Of a DNA stretch of 64,000 nt, positions 23,761 to 34,438 are shown piece after piece. Both the position numbers and the translations under genes were made by a program. The stretch covers positions 40,652 to 104,651 of the forward strand of contig QHXW01000089.1 of NCBI GenBank assembly GCA_003223115.1. The letters run 5' to 3'. The DNA is from Acidobacteriota bacterium. Lineage in GTDB: Bacteria > Acidobacteriota > Terriglobia > Bryobacterales > Bryobacteraceae. The notes beneath the pieces are model-generated. The model was not told the origin of the DNA and did no database searches. It saw only the letters and a list, made by a program, of their open reading frames with translations. Within the stretch, counting starts at the first letter, position 1. Every line of letters begins with the position of its first letter.

Positions 23761-24613
23761 CTGTTTTTAATGTACGCGCCAGTGCCAGCGCACCATACAG
23801 CACGCTGTCGTCGCCTAGCGCAGCAGGAACAACATCCACGCGCGCGCCAGACCAGTCCGTGATCTGCCGATCGAGTTCCGCACGAAGCGGCACGAACAAT
23901 TCGTCGCCGGCGTTGCTGATTCCACCGCCGATCACGATGCGCGACGGGTTCAATAACATGATACAGGCCTTGAGCCCTAGCGCGAGATCCACCACGTAGC
24001 GTGCTATAAAACCTGGATCGCGGAGCAGTTCCTTGGCGGGCTTGCCGTAATCTCGCTCGAGCCACAGGCCGCAACACATGCGCTCAAAGCAACCACGCGC
24101 TTTGCAGAGGCACTCGGGACCATCCGGCCGGATTGAGAGATGTCCGATCTCGCCGGCCCAGCCATCGACGCCGCGCCAGATCTTGCCGTCAGCGTAGATG
24201 CCGCCGCCAATGCCGGTCGAGAGCGTCATGTAGAAGAGCGGCGAGTGTCCCTTGCCGGCGCCGAATGTCGCTTCGGCCAGCGCACCCGCGTTAGCATCGT
24301 TGTCCATCATGGCGGGCACAGCCAGCTCCCGCGAGAGGAACTCCGTGAGGCGAAAATTGTTCCAGCCGCCAATGTGCGTCGAAAAGGCCACGCACTGCTC
24401 GCCAAAATCCACCGGCCCCCCGAACCCGATGCCACAACGTTCAAACGGCGCTTCGACTTGCCACTGCCGGGCGATCGAGACGACCTGCCCGAGCATCCAA
24501 TCGCGTGCGCCTTCGCGATTCGTCGGGCGCGATTCGCGTTTGATCATGCGCTCGCCTTGGAAAAGCGCGACCGCGAGCTTGGTCCCTCCGATATCCACCG
24601 CCAGCGTATTCAC
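23753..24613 (-). CDS. ROK-family sugar kinase (glucokinase-like)
   Basis: 286 residues. The ATP-binding start VDIGGTKLAVALFQ, the substrate region NDANAGALAEATFGAGKGHS, STGIGGGIYADG and the ROK zinc cluster ECLCKARGCFERM are all visible. ROK kinases phosphorylate glucose, N-acetylated sugars or similar. The start overlaps the PfkB stop by four bases (ATGA), and its end overlaps the SIS start. Confidence 0.88.
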   Translation of the reverse strand: MNTLAVDIGGTKLAVALFQGERMIKRESRPTNREGARDWMLGQVVSIARQWQVEAPFERCGIGFGGPVDFGEQCVAFSTHIGGWNNFRLTEFLSRELAVPAMMDNDANAGALAEATFGAGKGHSPLFYMTLSTGIGGGIYADGKIWRGVDGWAGEIGHLSIRPDGPECLCKARGCFERMCCGLWLERDYGKPAKELLRDPGFIARYVVDLALGLKACIMLLNPSRIVIGGGISNAGDELFVPLRAELDRQITDWSGARVDVVPAALGDDSVLYGALALARTLKTDD

Positions 24614-25587
24614 GCGCGCGCGGCCTCCAGCACTTCGGCCGGCGAAGCTGTGCCGGTGCCCTTCTTCATGATCGTGATGGATGCGGCCAGATTACCGAAT
24701 CGTGCGGCTTCAACCGGAGATCGTGTCACCGCCAGCACCATGGCCGCAGCGGCCGAAAAACTGTCGCCCGCGCCACAGATGTCGACCGGGTGCTCGATGG
24801 GGGTGACCGGCACCCGAATTTCATCGCCCGGGAGCACCACGAGCGCTCCACCAGGTCCATCGGTCACGATCATCAATTTCGAGCGGCAACATTCAAGTAA
24901 AGCTTGATGGCTGGCCGCACCGATCCGCTGGCATGCAAATTCCGCTTCCTGCCGGTTGGGTTTGAGGATCACGTTGCGGAATAACTCGATGCGTGCGCGT
25001 GAATCCACCCAGAAGATTTTGTCGGGATAATTCGGCGCAAGATCGGCCAGAAGTTCTCGCACAGCGGTTGTGATAACACCTCCGGCGCTGGTCTCGGCTT
25101 GGTCCGCAATCAGGATGACGTCAAAGTTGTCGACGGTCAGCGGTAACTGGTCCAGAATCAATCGTTCGATGGTCGGATTTAAAGGCTGGGTTGAGATGAA
25201 ATCCAGGCGCGGGAGATCCTCCTCGCCGGTCCTGGCGTTGATCAATTTGGTGTAGGTGAAGGTCTGCATACCGGCCGCACGGACCAGCAAATCCGACGAG
25301 ATGCCGCGCTGTCGAAGAGCGTGGACCAACTCATAGCCGAAACCGTCATCGCCGACTACGCCCATCACCGCCACTTTGCCCGCACCCAGCGCGACAAGAT
25401 TGTTCGCCACTGTGCCGCCGGCGCCGGGCGTGGTCTCCGTGAGCACCACCCCAATGCGCGGGATGCCGGTTTCGCGGGATGGCTCGGACGTATCGGGTTC
25501 ATAAGTGCACCAGCGATCGAGGCAGATGTCGCCGATTACGAGCACGGACATCTTGGGGAACGCCGCAAGAATGTCGGCTGCCGTCAT
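24610..25587 (-). CDS. PfkB-family carbohydrate kinase (HldE kinase-domain-like)
   Basis: 325 residues from the ATG at 25587, which overlaps the upstream stop (ATGA). MSVLVIGDICLDRW at the N-terminus, GAGGTVANNLVALGA (substrate region) and the catalytic DICGAGDSFSAAAAM near the C-terminus are typical PfkB motifs. The order, with a long insert including KLINARTGEEDLPRLDFIS, looks most like the heptose-phosphate kinase half of HldE/RfaE. The frame extends further upstream to 25644, but this part has no ribosome site. Confidence 0.87.
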   Translation of the reverse strand: MTAADILAAFPKMSVLVIGDICLDRWCTYEPDTSEPSRETGIPRIGVVLTETTPGAGGTVANNLVALGAGKVAVMGVVGDDGFGYELVHALRQRGISSDLLVRAAGMQTFTYTKLINARTGEEDLPRLDFISTQPLNPTIERLILDQLPLTVDNFDVILIADQAETSAGGVITTAVRELLADLAPNYPDKIFWVDSRARIELFRNVILKPNRQEAEFACQRIGAASHQALLECCRSKLMIVTDGPGGALVVLPGDEIRVPVTPIEHPVDICGAGDSFSAAAAMVLAVTRSPVEAARFGNLAASITIMKKGTGTASPAEVLEAARA

Positions 25588-26552
25588 GTCTGGTTGAGTA
25601 TCGCCCGCCGCAGCGCAGGCAAGGTTGCACGATGATCGCCGCAAAAATAGAAGCTCGCGCCGCCATCAGCCACGGTACGAACCAGGATCGTCTTTTGCGG
25701 GCGGAAATAGTAGCCGGGATCGGATTTCGGAAGCTCGTGGTGAATATCGCCTTGGATGGGCACGAGGTCAAAAACAGCGGTGGCGAATTGCCGGACTTCC
25801 CCACCCTGCTGCTGCGCCACATTGCGCGCCATGGCCAGAGCTTTGAGGTAAACTTCGGGCGCCATGATGGCTGAGCCGAAACTTGCCAGAACGCCGCCTT
25901 CGAGCCGCTCCACTGCGCGCGTGAAGATTAGAAAATCGCGATAGCTCGTAGCGCCGGAAGCCGCTCCGTCGCAGTTTGGATGTTCGGCCAGAATGTCGTA
26001 GCCGATGCCTACATGAACAGTCACGGGAATGGATTGCCGGTACGAGGCCGCAAGAACACTCAAATCTTTGTGCGGATAACTGCTCGATTCGATCCTGCGC
26101 CCGGCGTTCTCACCTAAGCCGAGATCTTGAGCCGCGGCCTCGGTCACCCAATCGTTCAGCTCGCCGGTCTCCCGCCAAAGGCCGAATTCGCCGGTGCGGA
26201 TGTAGCGAGCCACGCTTTCGGTGGTCGCACCGATGCGCGCGAGTTCGTAATCGTGGATCACACCTGCGCCGTTCATCGCAATGTGGTCGATGAAACCGCG
26301 CTCGACGAGGTCGATGATGTGCCGGTTGACGCCCGCGCGCAGCACATGCGCTCCCATCATCAGAATGCGGGCTGCGCCATGGCGTTTGGCTTCGATGAAT
26401 CGCCGCGCAACTTCCCCCAGGTCCTGATGCTCGAATGGCGGAGTGGAATCGTCGAGCTTTAGCCAGCGATCGAGATGTAAATCGTGAATACGTTCGCCAA
26501 GCGGTTTGACCTTCAGGCGGGAGCGATCGAAAACTTCGTACTTACTGGCCAT
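25584..26552 (-). CDS. Deoxyhypusine-synthase-like protein
   Basis: 322 residues. GAHVLRAGVNRHIIDLVERGFIDHIAMNGAGVIHDYE resembles the NAD-binding segment of the deoxyhypusine synthase family, and VTVHVGIGYDILAEHPNCDGAA a second binding segment. Bacteria with eIF5A are not known, so such proteins usually do something else (some act as homospermidine synthases). Here the gene lies inside a sugar-phosphate operon, overlapping the HAD gene stop and the PfkB start; a sugar-related NAD-dependent role is possible. Family assignment is by motif look only. Confidence 0.65.
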   Translation of the reverse strand: MASKYEVFDRSRLKVKPLGERIHDLHLDRWLKLDDSTPPFEHQDLGEVARRFIEAKRHGAARILMMGAHVLRAGVNRHIIDLVERGFIDHIAMNGAGVIHDYELARIGATTESVARYIRTGEFGLWRETGELNDWVTEAAAQDLGLGENAGRRIESSSYPHKDLSVLAASYRQSIPVTVHVGIGYDILAEHPNCDGAASGATSYRDFLIFTRAVERLEGGVLASFGSAIMAPEVYLKALAMARNVAQQQGGEVRQFATAVFDLVPIQGDIHHELPKSDPGYYFRPQKTILVRTVADGGASFYFCGDHRATLPALRRAILNQT

Positions 26553-27354
26553 TTTGGAAAAGTGCCGCCATCAGCTCGCCATGATTGAGAAAGTTCGGAA
26601 TGATGAAGTCAGCGCCCACACTCGCCAGCCGCGTGCGCTTCCATTCGTCAACGGTACGGCATTCGGGCTCAGCCGTGGCCACGCCCACGGCTACGCCGCC
26701 CACTTCTTTGACGTTTTCAATTTCGACATAGCCGTCGCCGAAGCCCAGAAACTGATCCCCTTTGCACTCTGCCTTGGCGATGACCTGCTGGATGAGAATT
26801 TTCTTGGAAAAACTCTTGTAATCGTCGAGCGCACCAAAGACGCCGCCGTCGAAATACCGGTCAACATCCAGCAAACGGGCCTCTTTGCGCATGTAGATCT
26901 GATCGGTACCGCTCGCCAGATACATCTTCAGCCCGCGTGCCTTGAGCGACTCGAGCAACTTTCGAGCGCCGGGCACCAGATATTTTTCGGGAGGCGCCTG
27001 TCCACTTTCGAGCTCGTCCAGGCGATGGCGAATCTTGACATGCAGCAGATCGAGATACATTTTCTTATACTCGAGCGGATCAAGTGGTGTACCGCCGCGC
27101 GCTTCGACGTGCTCCGCCAGCTCAACCATCTGGTACATGGTCTGCTTGCCCGTGAGCCGGCCGACAAATTCTTCGACGATGCCGCGCAGTTCCTCCTCGG
27201 ATTCCCCGCTCTTCAGATCCGCGAGGATCCCGACCATCATGGGTACCATCACGTCCATCCAGCCGGAGCGAATCACCGAGATGGTGCCATCGAAATCAAA
27301 GAGGACTAGGCGGGCATTTTTCGCCGAAACGCCCGGCCGAAGCTGTTCGATCAT
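26542..27354 (-). CDS. HAD-superfamily phosphatase
   Basis: 270 residues from the ATG at 27354; the frame runs up to 27408, but that would overlap the upstream gene. LVLFDFDGTISVIRSGW (motif I with Asp-Phe-Asp), YLASGTDQ (motif II), and GFGDGYVEIE (motif IV) are present, with a helical cap between. Such enzymes dephosphorylate sugar phosphates; in this operon it would play the role that GmhB plays in heptose biosynthesis. First gene of five overlapping genes. Confidence 0.85.
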   Translation of the reverse strand: MIEQLRPGVSAKNARLVLFDFDGTISVIRSGWMDVMVPMMVGILADLKSGESEEELRGIVEEFVGRLTGKQTMYQMVELAEHVEARGGTPLDPLEYKKMYLDLLHVKIRHRLDELESGQAPPEKYLVPGARKLLESLKARGLKMYLASGTDQIYMRKEARLLDVDRYFDGGVFGALDDYKSFSKKILIQQVIAKAECKGDQFLGFGDGYVEIENVKEVGGVAVGVATAEPECRTVDEWKRTRLASVGADFIIPNFLNHGELMAALFQNGQ

Positions 27355-27389
27355 TGGTTCAATTGTGCCATGGAGTTCGACACAGTTCC

Positions 27390-28616
27390 TTATTTCAGAC
27401 TGAAGCACGCGAGCGTGCGTTCATTTCGCACGTAGAGTTTTCCATCAGCCAGGGCTGGATAGGCGCGTACGGTGGCTGGCACTAACGGGGCACGGGCCAG
27501 AATGCGGAACGCTTTGGGGGAAGCTTCGGCGATCACTGTCTCGCCGGACTCACGCACCAACAGCAGGCGGTCGCCCGTCAGCGTGACCGTTCCAGCGCCG
27601 AAACCGTCCTCGTTCCACTGCACTTTTCCAGACTTGAGTTCAACGCACCGCAGGCTTTGTCCGTACTCCTGCCGGCCGTGATAGCCGTAGAGATAACCAT
27701 CGCGGTACACGCTGGTCGCGTAGTGGTTCGAAAGCGCGTCATCCGACGACCACAATTGTTTCGCCTTTGTGCCGTTGATTTCGAGCAAGGTAGCGCCCGT
27801 TCCGTAGCTGGCCGAGAGGAACACCAGGTTTCCAATCACAATTGGCGCGGCTGCATTCACCGAAGCCTGGCTGCGCGAGCGCCACGGAAACTGAAAGCGC
27901 ACATGGCCCGTGGCAGGGTCGACGTCCACCAGGCCAGCCCGCGTAAGAAACAGTGCATGCCGCAGGCCGGCAATGGTGACCGCGATCGGCACGGAGTACC
28001 CGGCCTCATCGTCAGTGGCGGTCCAGAGCATTTTACCTGTTTGGGCGTCAAAGGCCGCGATACCGGCTCCGTGGCGGCCACCCAGGTTCAGCAGAACGCG
28101 TTCGCCCTCGACCAGCGGCGAGCACACCTGACCAAAGAATCCTTTATCCGCTCCAAACTTCTGGCGGGTGTCAACGGTCCAAAGCCGCTTGCCGGTAGCG
28201 AAGTCCAGGCATTGGAGCACACCTTCGGCGCCGAATGTGTAAACTTTTCCGAGCGCGATTGCCGGCGTGCCCCGCGGTCCTTCATCGAATCCGAAGTCAT
28301 CGCGGTAGTTGGTGGGATATTCCGCCGACCAGGCGGGCCGGCCCGAGCTTGCGTCAAGGCAATCCACCACGGCCCGGTTCTCCAGACGATGAAAAATGAT
28401 GAGACGGCCACCAGCCACCACGGGCGCGCTGAAACCCTGGCCGACATCTTTCTTCCAAATCTGCGTTGGCTTCCACCCGGGGGCCGGACCATTTTTCGTC
28501 CACTCGACGCCAACGCCCGAATAGACGCCGTTCCTGGCAGGACCCAGAAACTGGGGCCAGTCCTCACCTCGCGCCGTGTAGCACGTCAAAATCAGGAATG
28601 TCAGGATGAAACGCAC
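27390..28616 (-). CDS. Exported PQQ-like beta-propeller protein
   Basis: 408 residues with a signal peptide ([20 protein letters not shown]). The body shows repeated Trp-rich blades ([58 protein letters not shown]), the PQQ-repeat or quinoprotein beta-propeller pattern. No CxxCH motif, so it is not a haem enzyme by itself. It may bind PQQ or serve as a non-catalytic propeller. It is divergent from the TonB receptor with only ~35 bases between starts, suggesting shared control. Confidence 0.87.
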   Translation of the reverse strand: MRFILTFLILTCYTARGEDWPQFLGPARNGVYSGVGVEWTKNGPAPGWKPTQIWKKDVGQGFSAPVVAGGRLIIFHRLENRAVVDCLDASSGRPAWSAEYPTNYRDDFGFDEGPRGTPAIALGKVYTFGAEGVLQCLDFATGKRLWTVDTRQKFGADKGFFGQVCSPLVEGERVLLNLGGRHGAGIAAFDAQTGKMLWTATDDEAGYSVPIAVTIAGLRHALFLTRAGLVDVDPATGHVRFQFPWRSRSQASVNAAAPIVIGNLVFLSASYGTGATLLEINGTKAKQLWSSDDALSNHYATSVYRDGYLYGYHGRQEYGQSLRCVELKSGKVQWNEDGFGAGTVTLTGDRLLLVRESGETVIAEASPKAFRILARAPLVPATVRAYPALADGKLYVRNERTLACFSLK

Positions 28617-28654
28617 TTCGCGTCCGCTATAGTAATAGAATTCGTTTTCACGTG

Positions 28655-31600
28655 ATGCGTCCAGTCAGTCTCGCATGTTTGGCCTTGCTCGCGCTGGCTC
28701 CTGCCGGAATGGCGCAGTCTGTCCGCGGTTCGATAGGCGGTGCTGTCACAGATGCCAGTCGAAAGCCTGTGGCGCGCGCTGCGGTCACGATCACCGATGA
28801 CGCGACGAGCAAACAGCGCCACATTCTAAGCGATGCGCAGGGCGAATTCCTGGTCACGCTGCTGGCCCCGGGCCTTTATCGCCTGGAGGTGGAGTCCGCC
28901 GGTTATCGCAAGCACTTGCAGGCGCTGACACTCGAACTCAACCAGGATCTGCGCGTGGATGTTGCGCTGCTGCCGGGCAGCCGCACCGACCAGATTGTGG
29001 TCACCGCAACCCGCAGCATGCTGCGTACGGAATCCGCCGCGTTAGGCGCGGCAATCGATAATCGCAACATCGTGGGACTGCCGCTCGATGGCCGCAATTT
29101 TCTAGAACTCGCCCTGCTCATCCCGGGTACCGCTCCGGCTGCTCCGGGGTCCGCCGGTTCTGTTCGTGGAGACGTCGCGCTGAACGTGAACGGTGCGCGC
29201 GAAGATTCGAACAATTTCCTGCTCGATGGCATTTATAACGGCGACCCGAAGCTGAATACGTTCGGCGTGATCCCGCCCGTGGACGCCATCCAGGAATTCG
29301 AGCTCGAGACCAGTACTTACGATGCCTCTTTCGGCCGCAACGCCGGCGGCCAGGTGAGCGTAGTGCTGAAGTCAGGAACCAACGCCTTGCACGGCAGCGC
29401 ATGGGAATTTTTCCGTAACGGCGCCCTCGACGCACGCAACTTCTTCGCTCAGACTGGCGTTGCGAAGCCCGAGTATCAGCGCAACCAGTTCGGAGGATCG
29501 CTTGGCGGTCCCATCCGAAAGAATCGAACGTTCTTGTTTGGCGATTACGAAGGCCTCCGGCGTCATGAAGGCATCACGCGCGTCAGCAACGTGCCCACGC
29601 TTGCCGAACGCACCGGCGATTTTTCCGCAAGCGCCCGCCCGCTGATCAATCCATTTACGGGTGAGCCGTTTCCTGGGAACAAGATTCCAAGTGTTTTCCT
29701 GCACCCGGTGGGAGTGGCGATTGCCGCTCTTTATCCCGAGCCGAACCGCTCCACGCCAGGCCAGAACTTCGTCTCGTCGCCGGTTGAGCGGGATCACGAC
29801 GATCATTTCGATTTGCATCTCGATCATTCGCTCGCGCGGTCTTCCGACTTGTCGGTGCGCTACAGTTTCGGAGATCGCAGTTTCTTCGAGCCGTTTTCCG
29901 GCCCCACGTTCGCAATGGTTCCAGGTTACGGCACCAACGTACCACGGCGCGCTCAGAACGCGATGCTCAGCGAGACTCATGTTTTTTCGCCGGACCTGAT
30001 CAACGAATTCCGCGCCGGATACAACCGCGTCGCCTCCGGCTCGTTCCAGCAGAACCTGGGCCGAAGCATCAACCACGCCGTCGGACTTCCGGACCTCTCG
30101 TCCAATCCGCGTGATTTCGGTTTGAGCTTCATTGCGGTGACCGGTTATTCTCCCCTGGGTGATGAGTTCAACAATCCGCAGTACAGCGCTTCGAACATTT
30201 TGCAGTTTGTGGATCAGGTGACTTACAACCGCGGACGGCACTTGATTAAATTCGGCGCCGATGTCCGCGACCTCCGGCAGAATGCTTACCGCGACGTCCA
30301 ATCGCGGGGATTTCTAGATTTTCTGGGCCTCAGCGGCAATTCGCTGGCCGAGCTGTTGCTGGGCCTCCCGACCGTGACTGGCGGCGCACACCTGGATAAT
30401 CCGCAGCACCTGCGCACACACAGCCGATACTTTTTCGGGCAAGACTCGTTCCGAATTCGGCCGAATCTGACGTTGATGCTGGGGTTACGCTACGAATACA
30501 ACGCGCCGCCCGTCGATGCGGAAGATCGCGCGAATACTTACGACTCCGCAACCGGCACTCTCATGCGCGTGGGAACAAACGGCATTCCTCGCAGTGGTTA
30601 TTCTCCGGACCGGAACAACTGGGCTCCGCGAGTGGGCATCGCCTGGTCGCCCGGAAGCGGCAGACGTGTGTTTCGGGCGGGCTACGGACTGTATTACGAC
30701 CTGTCAGCATTGGCCACAGGCGAGGGCCTCTATTTCAATGCGCCGTACTTCGATTTCAAGCTCTACTTTCCATTACCAGGGCTGCCGCTGCTGCTGAACG
30801 ATCCGTTTCCTGCGCAGTTTCCGTTTCCTTCGCCATCCTCGGCGCTTGCGTTTCAGCGCTCTCTCCGTTCGCCCTATATTCAACAGTGGAATTTCAACAT
30901 CCAGCAGCAGCTTGGAAAGAGCAGTGTTGCCGAGATCGCTTATGTGGGCTCCAAAGGAACGAAACTTCTTACAGCGCGCGATATCAATCAACCACATGCC
31001 AGCCCGCAGCAGCCTAACCCGCGGCAGAATCGGCAATTCGCCGACATCAACTTGCTCGAATCGCGCGGTAATTCCATTTATCACAGCCTGCAGGGCCGTT
31101 TCCAGCAACGGTTGAGCGCTGGGTTGTCGGTGCTGGCGTCTTATACCTGGTCGAAATCCATTGACGATGCCTCAAACTTCTTTTCGAGCGCCGGCGATCC
31201 GAATTTCCCGCAGGACAGTCACAACGTGCGCGCCGAGCGCGGCCGCTCGAATTTCGATCTGCGCCATCGGCTTTCGTTGAGTTACGCTTACGATGTGCCG
31301 GCGCCAAAGTTCGATAGCCATTGGGCTCGAGCCCTGCTCGGCGGGTGGCAGACGTATGGCATTCTCACGTTTCAGACCGGCCGGCCGTTCACGGTGGCGC
31401 TGCTACCGGACTTCGACAACAGCAATACCGGGCGCTCGATACTCGGGTTCGGCGCTAACGATCGACCGAACGTCACCGGCGATCCTCACCTGTCGCATGC
31501 CTCGCCCGACCTGTGGTTCAACACGAATGCGTTTCAACTCCCACCGTTCGGCAGCTTCGGTAACTCAGGCCGCAATATTCTGGATGGCCCGTCCTACCAG

Positions 31601-31798
31601 ACAGTCAATGTCTCTGTGGTTAAGAACATCGCTCTGCGCGAGCGCGCCACATTGCAATTCCGAACCGAGGCATTTAATTTCCTCAACCGGCCGAATTTCG
31701 ATTTGCCGGATATTTTTCTCGGCTCGCCTACATTTGGACATATCCTGTCGGCACAGAACCCACGGCACATTCAATTCGGTTTGAAGCTCTTGTTTTGA
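28655..31798 (+). CDS. Oar-like TonB-dependent receptor with carboxypeptidase-regulatory domain
   Basis: 1047 residues from the ATG at 28655 (a GTG lies directly before). Signal peptide 1-21; carboxypeptidase-regulatory/CNA-B-like domain ~24-108 ([20 protein letters not shown]); plug domain ~120-240 with [11 protein letters not shown] and [16 protein letters not shown]; then a long beta barrel ending in the aromatic C-terminus GLKLLF, as needed for BAM insertion. Typical for acidobacterial Oar-like receptors, thought to import or bind large sugars or peptides. No substrate clue besides the neighbouring propeller protein. Divergent start shared with that gene. Confidence 0.92.
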   Translation: MRPVSLACLALLALAPAGMAQSVRGSIGGAVTDASRKPVARAAVTITDDATSKQRHILSDAQGEFLVTLLAPGLYRLEVESAGYRKHLQALTLELNQDLRVDVALLPGSRTDQIVVTATRSMLRTESAALGAAIDNRNIVGLPLDGRNFLELALLIPGTAPAAPGSAGSVRGDVALNVNGAREDSNNFLLDGIYNGDPKLNTFGVIPPVDAIQEFELETSTYDASFGRNAGGQVSVVLKSGTNALHGSAWEFFRNGALDARNFFAQTGVAKPEYQRNQFGGSLGGPIRKNRTFLFGDYEGLRRHEGITRVSNVPTLAERTGDFSASARPLINPFTGEPFPGNKIPSVFLHPVGVAIAALYPEPNRSTPGQNFVSSPVERDHDDHFDLHLDHSLARSSDLSVRYSFGDRSFFEPFSGPTFAMVPGYGTNVPRRAQNAMLSETHVFSPDLINEFRAGYNRVASGSFQQNLGRSINHAVGLPDLSSNPRDFGLSFIAVTGYSPLGDEFNNPQYSASNILQFVDQVTYNRGRHLIKFGADVRDLRQNAYRDVQSRGFLDFLGLSGNSLAELLLGLPTVTGGAHLDNPQHLRTHSRYFFGQDSFRIRPNLTLMLGLRYEYNAPPVDAEDRANTYDSATGTLMRVGTNGIPRSGYSPDRNNWAPRVGIAWSPGSGRRVFRAGYGLYYDLSALATGEGLYFNAPYFDFKLYFPLPGLPLLLNDPFPAQFPFPSPSSALAFQRSLRSPYIQQWNFNIQQQLGKSSVAEIAYVGSKGTKLLTARDINQPHASPQQPNPRQNRQFADINLLESRGNSIYHSLQGRFQQRLSAGLSVLASYTWSKSIDDASNFFSSAGDPNFPQDSHNVRAERGRSNFDLRHRLSLSYAYDVPAPKFDSHWARALLGGWQTYGILTFQTGRPFTVALLPDFDNSNTGRSILGFGANDRPNVTGDPHLSHASPDLWFNTNAFQLPPFGSFGNSGRNILDGPSYQTVNVSVVKNIALRERATLQFRTEAFNFLNRPNFDLPDIFLGSPTFGHILSAQNPRHIQFGLKLLF

Positions 31799-32129
31799 TC
31801 CTGATTTGAGTTTGTAATTTGCGTCCCCGTTGGGCGTGACAGGACGAGCTGGGGAGCCCCACTCTGCATTCCTGGCGGCATTTCGTGACTTTCATGGCTC
31901 ACGTGCGGCCGTTCTCCGGATGCAGGAGCATTTTGGCGGAACGAACCCAATTGGCGGTGTAAGTGGTTGAGTTGCCACGAGGGATGCGGGTTCGGAAAAC
32001 GGTGTTTCAGTTTCAGGGGCCTGCCCGGCGGGCCGGGTTGTCTCGGAAGCCGCCCGTGCCGGCCTGGAGGTCTGAAGGGCTTTGAGGGCACCCTCGGTTC
32101 GGCTCTTTCGGCGACGCAACTTCGCCACT
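31799..32129. other. Intergenic, compositionally odd, no supported gene
   Basis: 331 bases between the receptor and the efflux-pump remnant. The minus-strand open frame (RRRKSRTEGALKALQTSRPARAASETTRPAGQ) is Arg/Pro/Ala-rich and may be a remnant of another inserted sequence; I cannot name it. No promoter or hairpin was clear. Confidence 0.35.
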
Positions 32130-32885
32130 GCCGTGCTATATTTACATTCGTACTCGGCATGGTTCTCAACGGAACTACTACCGTGCTCCTTCCCCAGTTC
32201 CTGCAGTCGCTTCTGGGGTATGACGCAACAAAGGCGGGTGAAGCGCTGGCTGGAGGAGGGTTCATCATGTTGGTCATGATGCCTCTTGCGGGTTTTCTTG
32301 CGTCAAGGGTCGATCCGCGCATGATGATGGCCTTCGGTTTCGCGACCACCTCCGCGGCCCTCTATTACATGGCCACGCATCTTAACCCGGGGATGGATTT
32401 CGCTACCGCGGCCACGATGCGGACATTCCAAACTGCCGGCCTTGCATTCATCTTCCTGCCCTCGGATACGCTGGCCTACGTAGGCATACCCAGAGAGCAG
32501 AACAACCAGGTCTCATGAATGCCTTTGTCCGCAATATCGGCGGCAGCATCGGCATCGCTCTTCTCACACCATGCTCACGCGCGCGAGTCAGCAGAATCAG
32601 AACACGCTGGTCCGCCATACTCACGCCGGCAATCCATCATTCGACAATCTTGTTAGCGGCATCAGTCAGGCTTTGCAGAACGCAGGCCTCGAAGCAACGG
32701 TGGCCATGCAACAGGCGTACGGCCGCATCATGGCAATGCTGCAACTACAGGCGACAACGCTGGCCTACGTATACGTAAAGGTCATCACGCTCATGGCGAT
32801 CATCGTTGCCTGTCTTATTCCTTTGCCAATGATTATGCGCCGGCCGCCCCGAGGCAAACAAAGTGTCGAAGTTGCTATGCATTAG
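32130..32885 (+). pseudogene. MFS efflux pump (DHA2/EmrB type), C-terminal remnant
   Basis: Three frames in succession give the C-terminal half of a 14-helix multidrug transporter: VLGMVLNGTTTVLLPQFLQSLLGYDATKAG, GGGFIMLVMMPLAGFLASRVDPR, FLPSDTLAYVGIPREQNNQVS, then NAFVRNIGGSIGIALLT in another frame and SQQNQNTLVRHTH... plus a last helix (VKVITLMAIIVACLIPLPMIM) in a third. The N-terminal half is missing and the preceding sequence is unrelated. Function is lost. Drug/proton antiport is the family's activity. Confidence 0.85.
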
Positions 32886-33036
32886 TCCCTCGCGGCGGCT
32901 AACTATGCAAGAGTGGATTTCCGGATTCCGCTCCCTGCCGGTCACGGTTCAGAGGCTCAGCTTGCCTGATGCAAATTAATTAACAACAGCGCACGTTTAG
33001 GCGACCACATCGGCGCAATGGGACGATAATCGAAAC

Positions 33037-34374
33037 ATGCAGAGACGCGAATTCCTGAGCGGAACGTTCCAGACCGCTGGAGCTACCGGCCTACTGACAA
33101 CGCCGGCTGGGCGGGCGTTGGGCGCGAATGATCGAGTAATCGTGGGTCTCATTGGCTGTGGGGGCCGGGGGCGCTATGTGGCCGGATTGATGCGCGAGGC
33201 GCCTGGAGTCGAGTTCGCCGCCGCAGCCGACGTCTATCTGCCGAATGCGGAGCGCGCCCGCGAGTGGGCCGGACCGAAAGCCGCGGCCTATCAGGATTTC
33301 CGGCGGCTTCTGGAGCGCAAGGATATCGATGCCGTGTTGGTTGCCACGCCGGACCACTGGCACGCCACCGCAACAGTGCTCGCCTGCCAGGCCGGAAAGG
33401 ATGGGTACGTCGAGAAACCTTTAGCGCACAACGTGCGTGAAGGCCGTGCCATGGTGAACGCCGCGCGGCGCTACAACCGGGTCGTGCAGGCCGGCACACA
33501 GCATCGCTCCTCCGCTCATTTCCGTGAAGTGGAGCAGATCATCCAGAGCGGCGCGCTCGGCAAGGTGAACTGGGTTCGGGTCTGGAATTACGCAAATATG
33601 TATCCGGCCGGGATCGGGCACGAGCCCGATTCGTCACCGCCCGCCGGACTCGACTGGGATTTCTACCTTGGCCCCGCTCCTTCCGTGCCGTTCAATCGCA
33701 AACGCTTTCTGGTGACTTATCGCTGGTTCTGGGATTACTCCGGCGGCTACATCACCGATTTCGGAACGCATCGTCTGGATACCGTGCAGCAGGTGATGCA
33801 CGTGACCGCGCCGCATACCGTTGCCGCCAGTGGCGGGCGCTTCAGCCTCCGCGACGCCGGTGAAATTCCGGACGTGCTGCAGGTGACATACGAGTATCCC
33901 GGTTTCGTGTTGAGCTACGAGACCTGCCTGCTGAACGGACACGGCGTGGGCGGGCGCACGCCGGGCATGAAGTACTACAACGCGCGGGGAACGGAGGACC
34001 GCCCCAACGGTATGGCTTTTTACGGCACCAACGGGGCGCTATTCGCCGACCGAATTGGTTACGAGATCTATCCTGAGTCGCAGCGCGCAGGCTCTACGGA
34101 ATCGCCGCTCGAGCGCAAACACATGAATACCGCCGATGCCACACAACTGCATGCCGCGAACTTCATCGAGTGCGTGCGCTCGCGCAACAAACCCGCGGCA
34201 GAGGTAGAGATTGGACATCGATCCACGACCGTCGCACACTTGGGTAATATCGCTTTCAAAACCGGCAAGAAGCTCCACTGGCATGCCGAAACCGAAGAAT
34301 TCGTGGATGATGGAGGAGCTTCGAAGCTGCTGTACCGGGAACCGCGGAAGCCCTGGAATTTGATCAGCGCGTGA
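33037..34374 (+). CDS. Gfo/Idh/MocA-family oxidoreductase, probably Tat-exported
   Basis: 445 residues. An N-terminal RREFLSG twin-arginine motif and a hydrophobic segment suggest Tat export of the folded, cofactor-loaded enzyme. The Rossmann start VGLIGCGGRGRYVAGL (~36-51), the catalytic EKPLAHNVREG motif (~128) and DFGTHRLDT fit the family. Such enzymes oxidise or convert sugars and cyclitols with NAD(P). Upstream is the efflux-pump remnant; downstream, on the same strand, the DUF885 hydrolase. Substrate unknown. Confidence 0.9.
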   Translation: MQRREFLSGTFQTAGATGLLTTPAGRALGANDRVIVGLIGCGGRGRYVAGLMREAPGVEFAAAADVYLPNAERAREWAGPKAAAYQDFRRLLERKDIDAVLVATPDHWHATATVLACQAGKDGYVEKPLAHNVREGRAMVNAARRYNRVVQAGTQHRSSAHFREVEQIIQSGALGKVNWVRVWNYANMYPAGIGHEPDSSPPAGLDWDFYLGPAPSVPFNRKRFLVTYRWFWDYSGGYITDFGTHRLDTVQQVMHVTAPHTVAASGGRFSLRDAGEIPDVLQVTYEYPGFVLSYETCLLNGHGVGGRTPGMKYYNARGTEDRPNGMAFYGTNGALFADRIGYEIYPESQRAGSTESPLERKHMNTADATQLHAANFIECVRSRNKPAAEVEIGHRSTTVAHLGNIAFKTGKKLHWHAETEEFVDDGGASKLLYREPRKPWNLISA

Positions 34375-34438
34375 CGCGCTCTCCTCCTCAGTCCAAATGC
34401 GCATCTGTGATCTCGTGATCCGGATTCCTGGAGAAATC

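Noticed and set aside
29372..30301. 309-codon minus-strand frame within the TonB receptor gene
   Set aside because: Shadow of a strongly protein-like receptor on the other strand.
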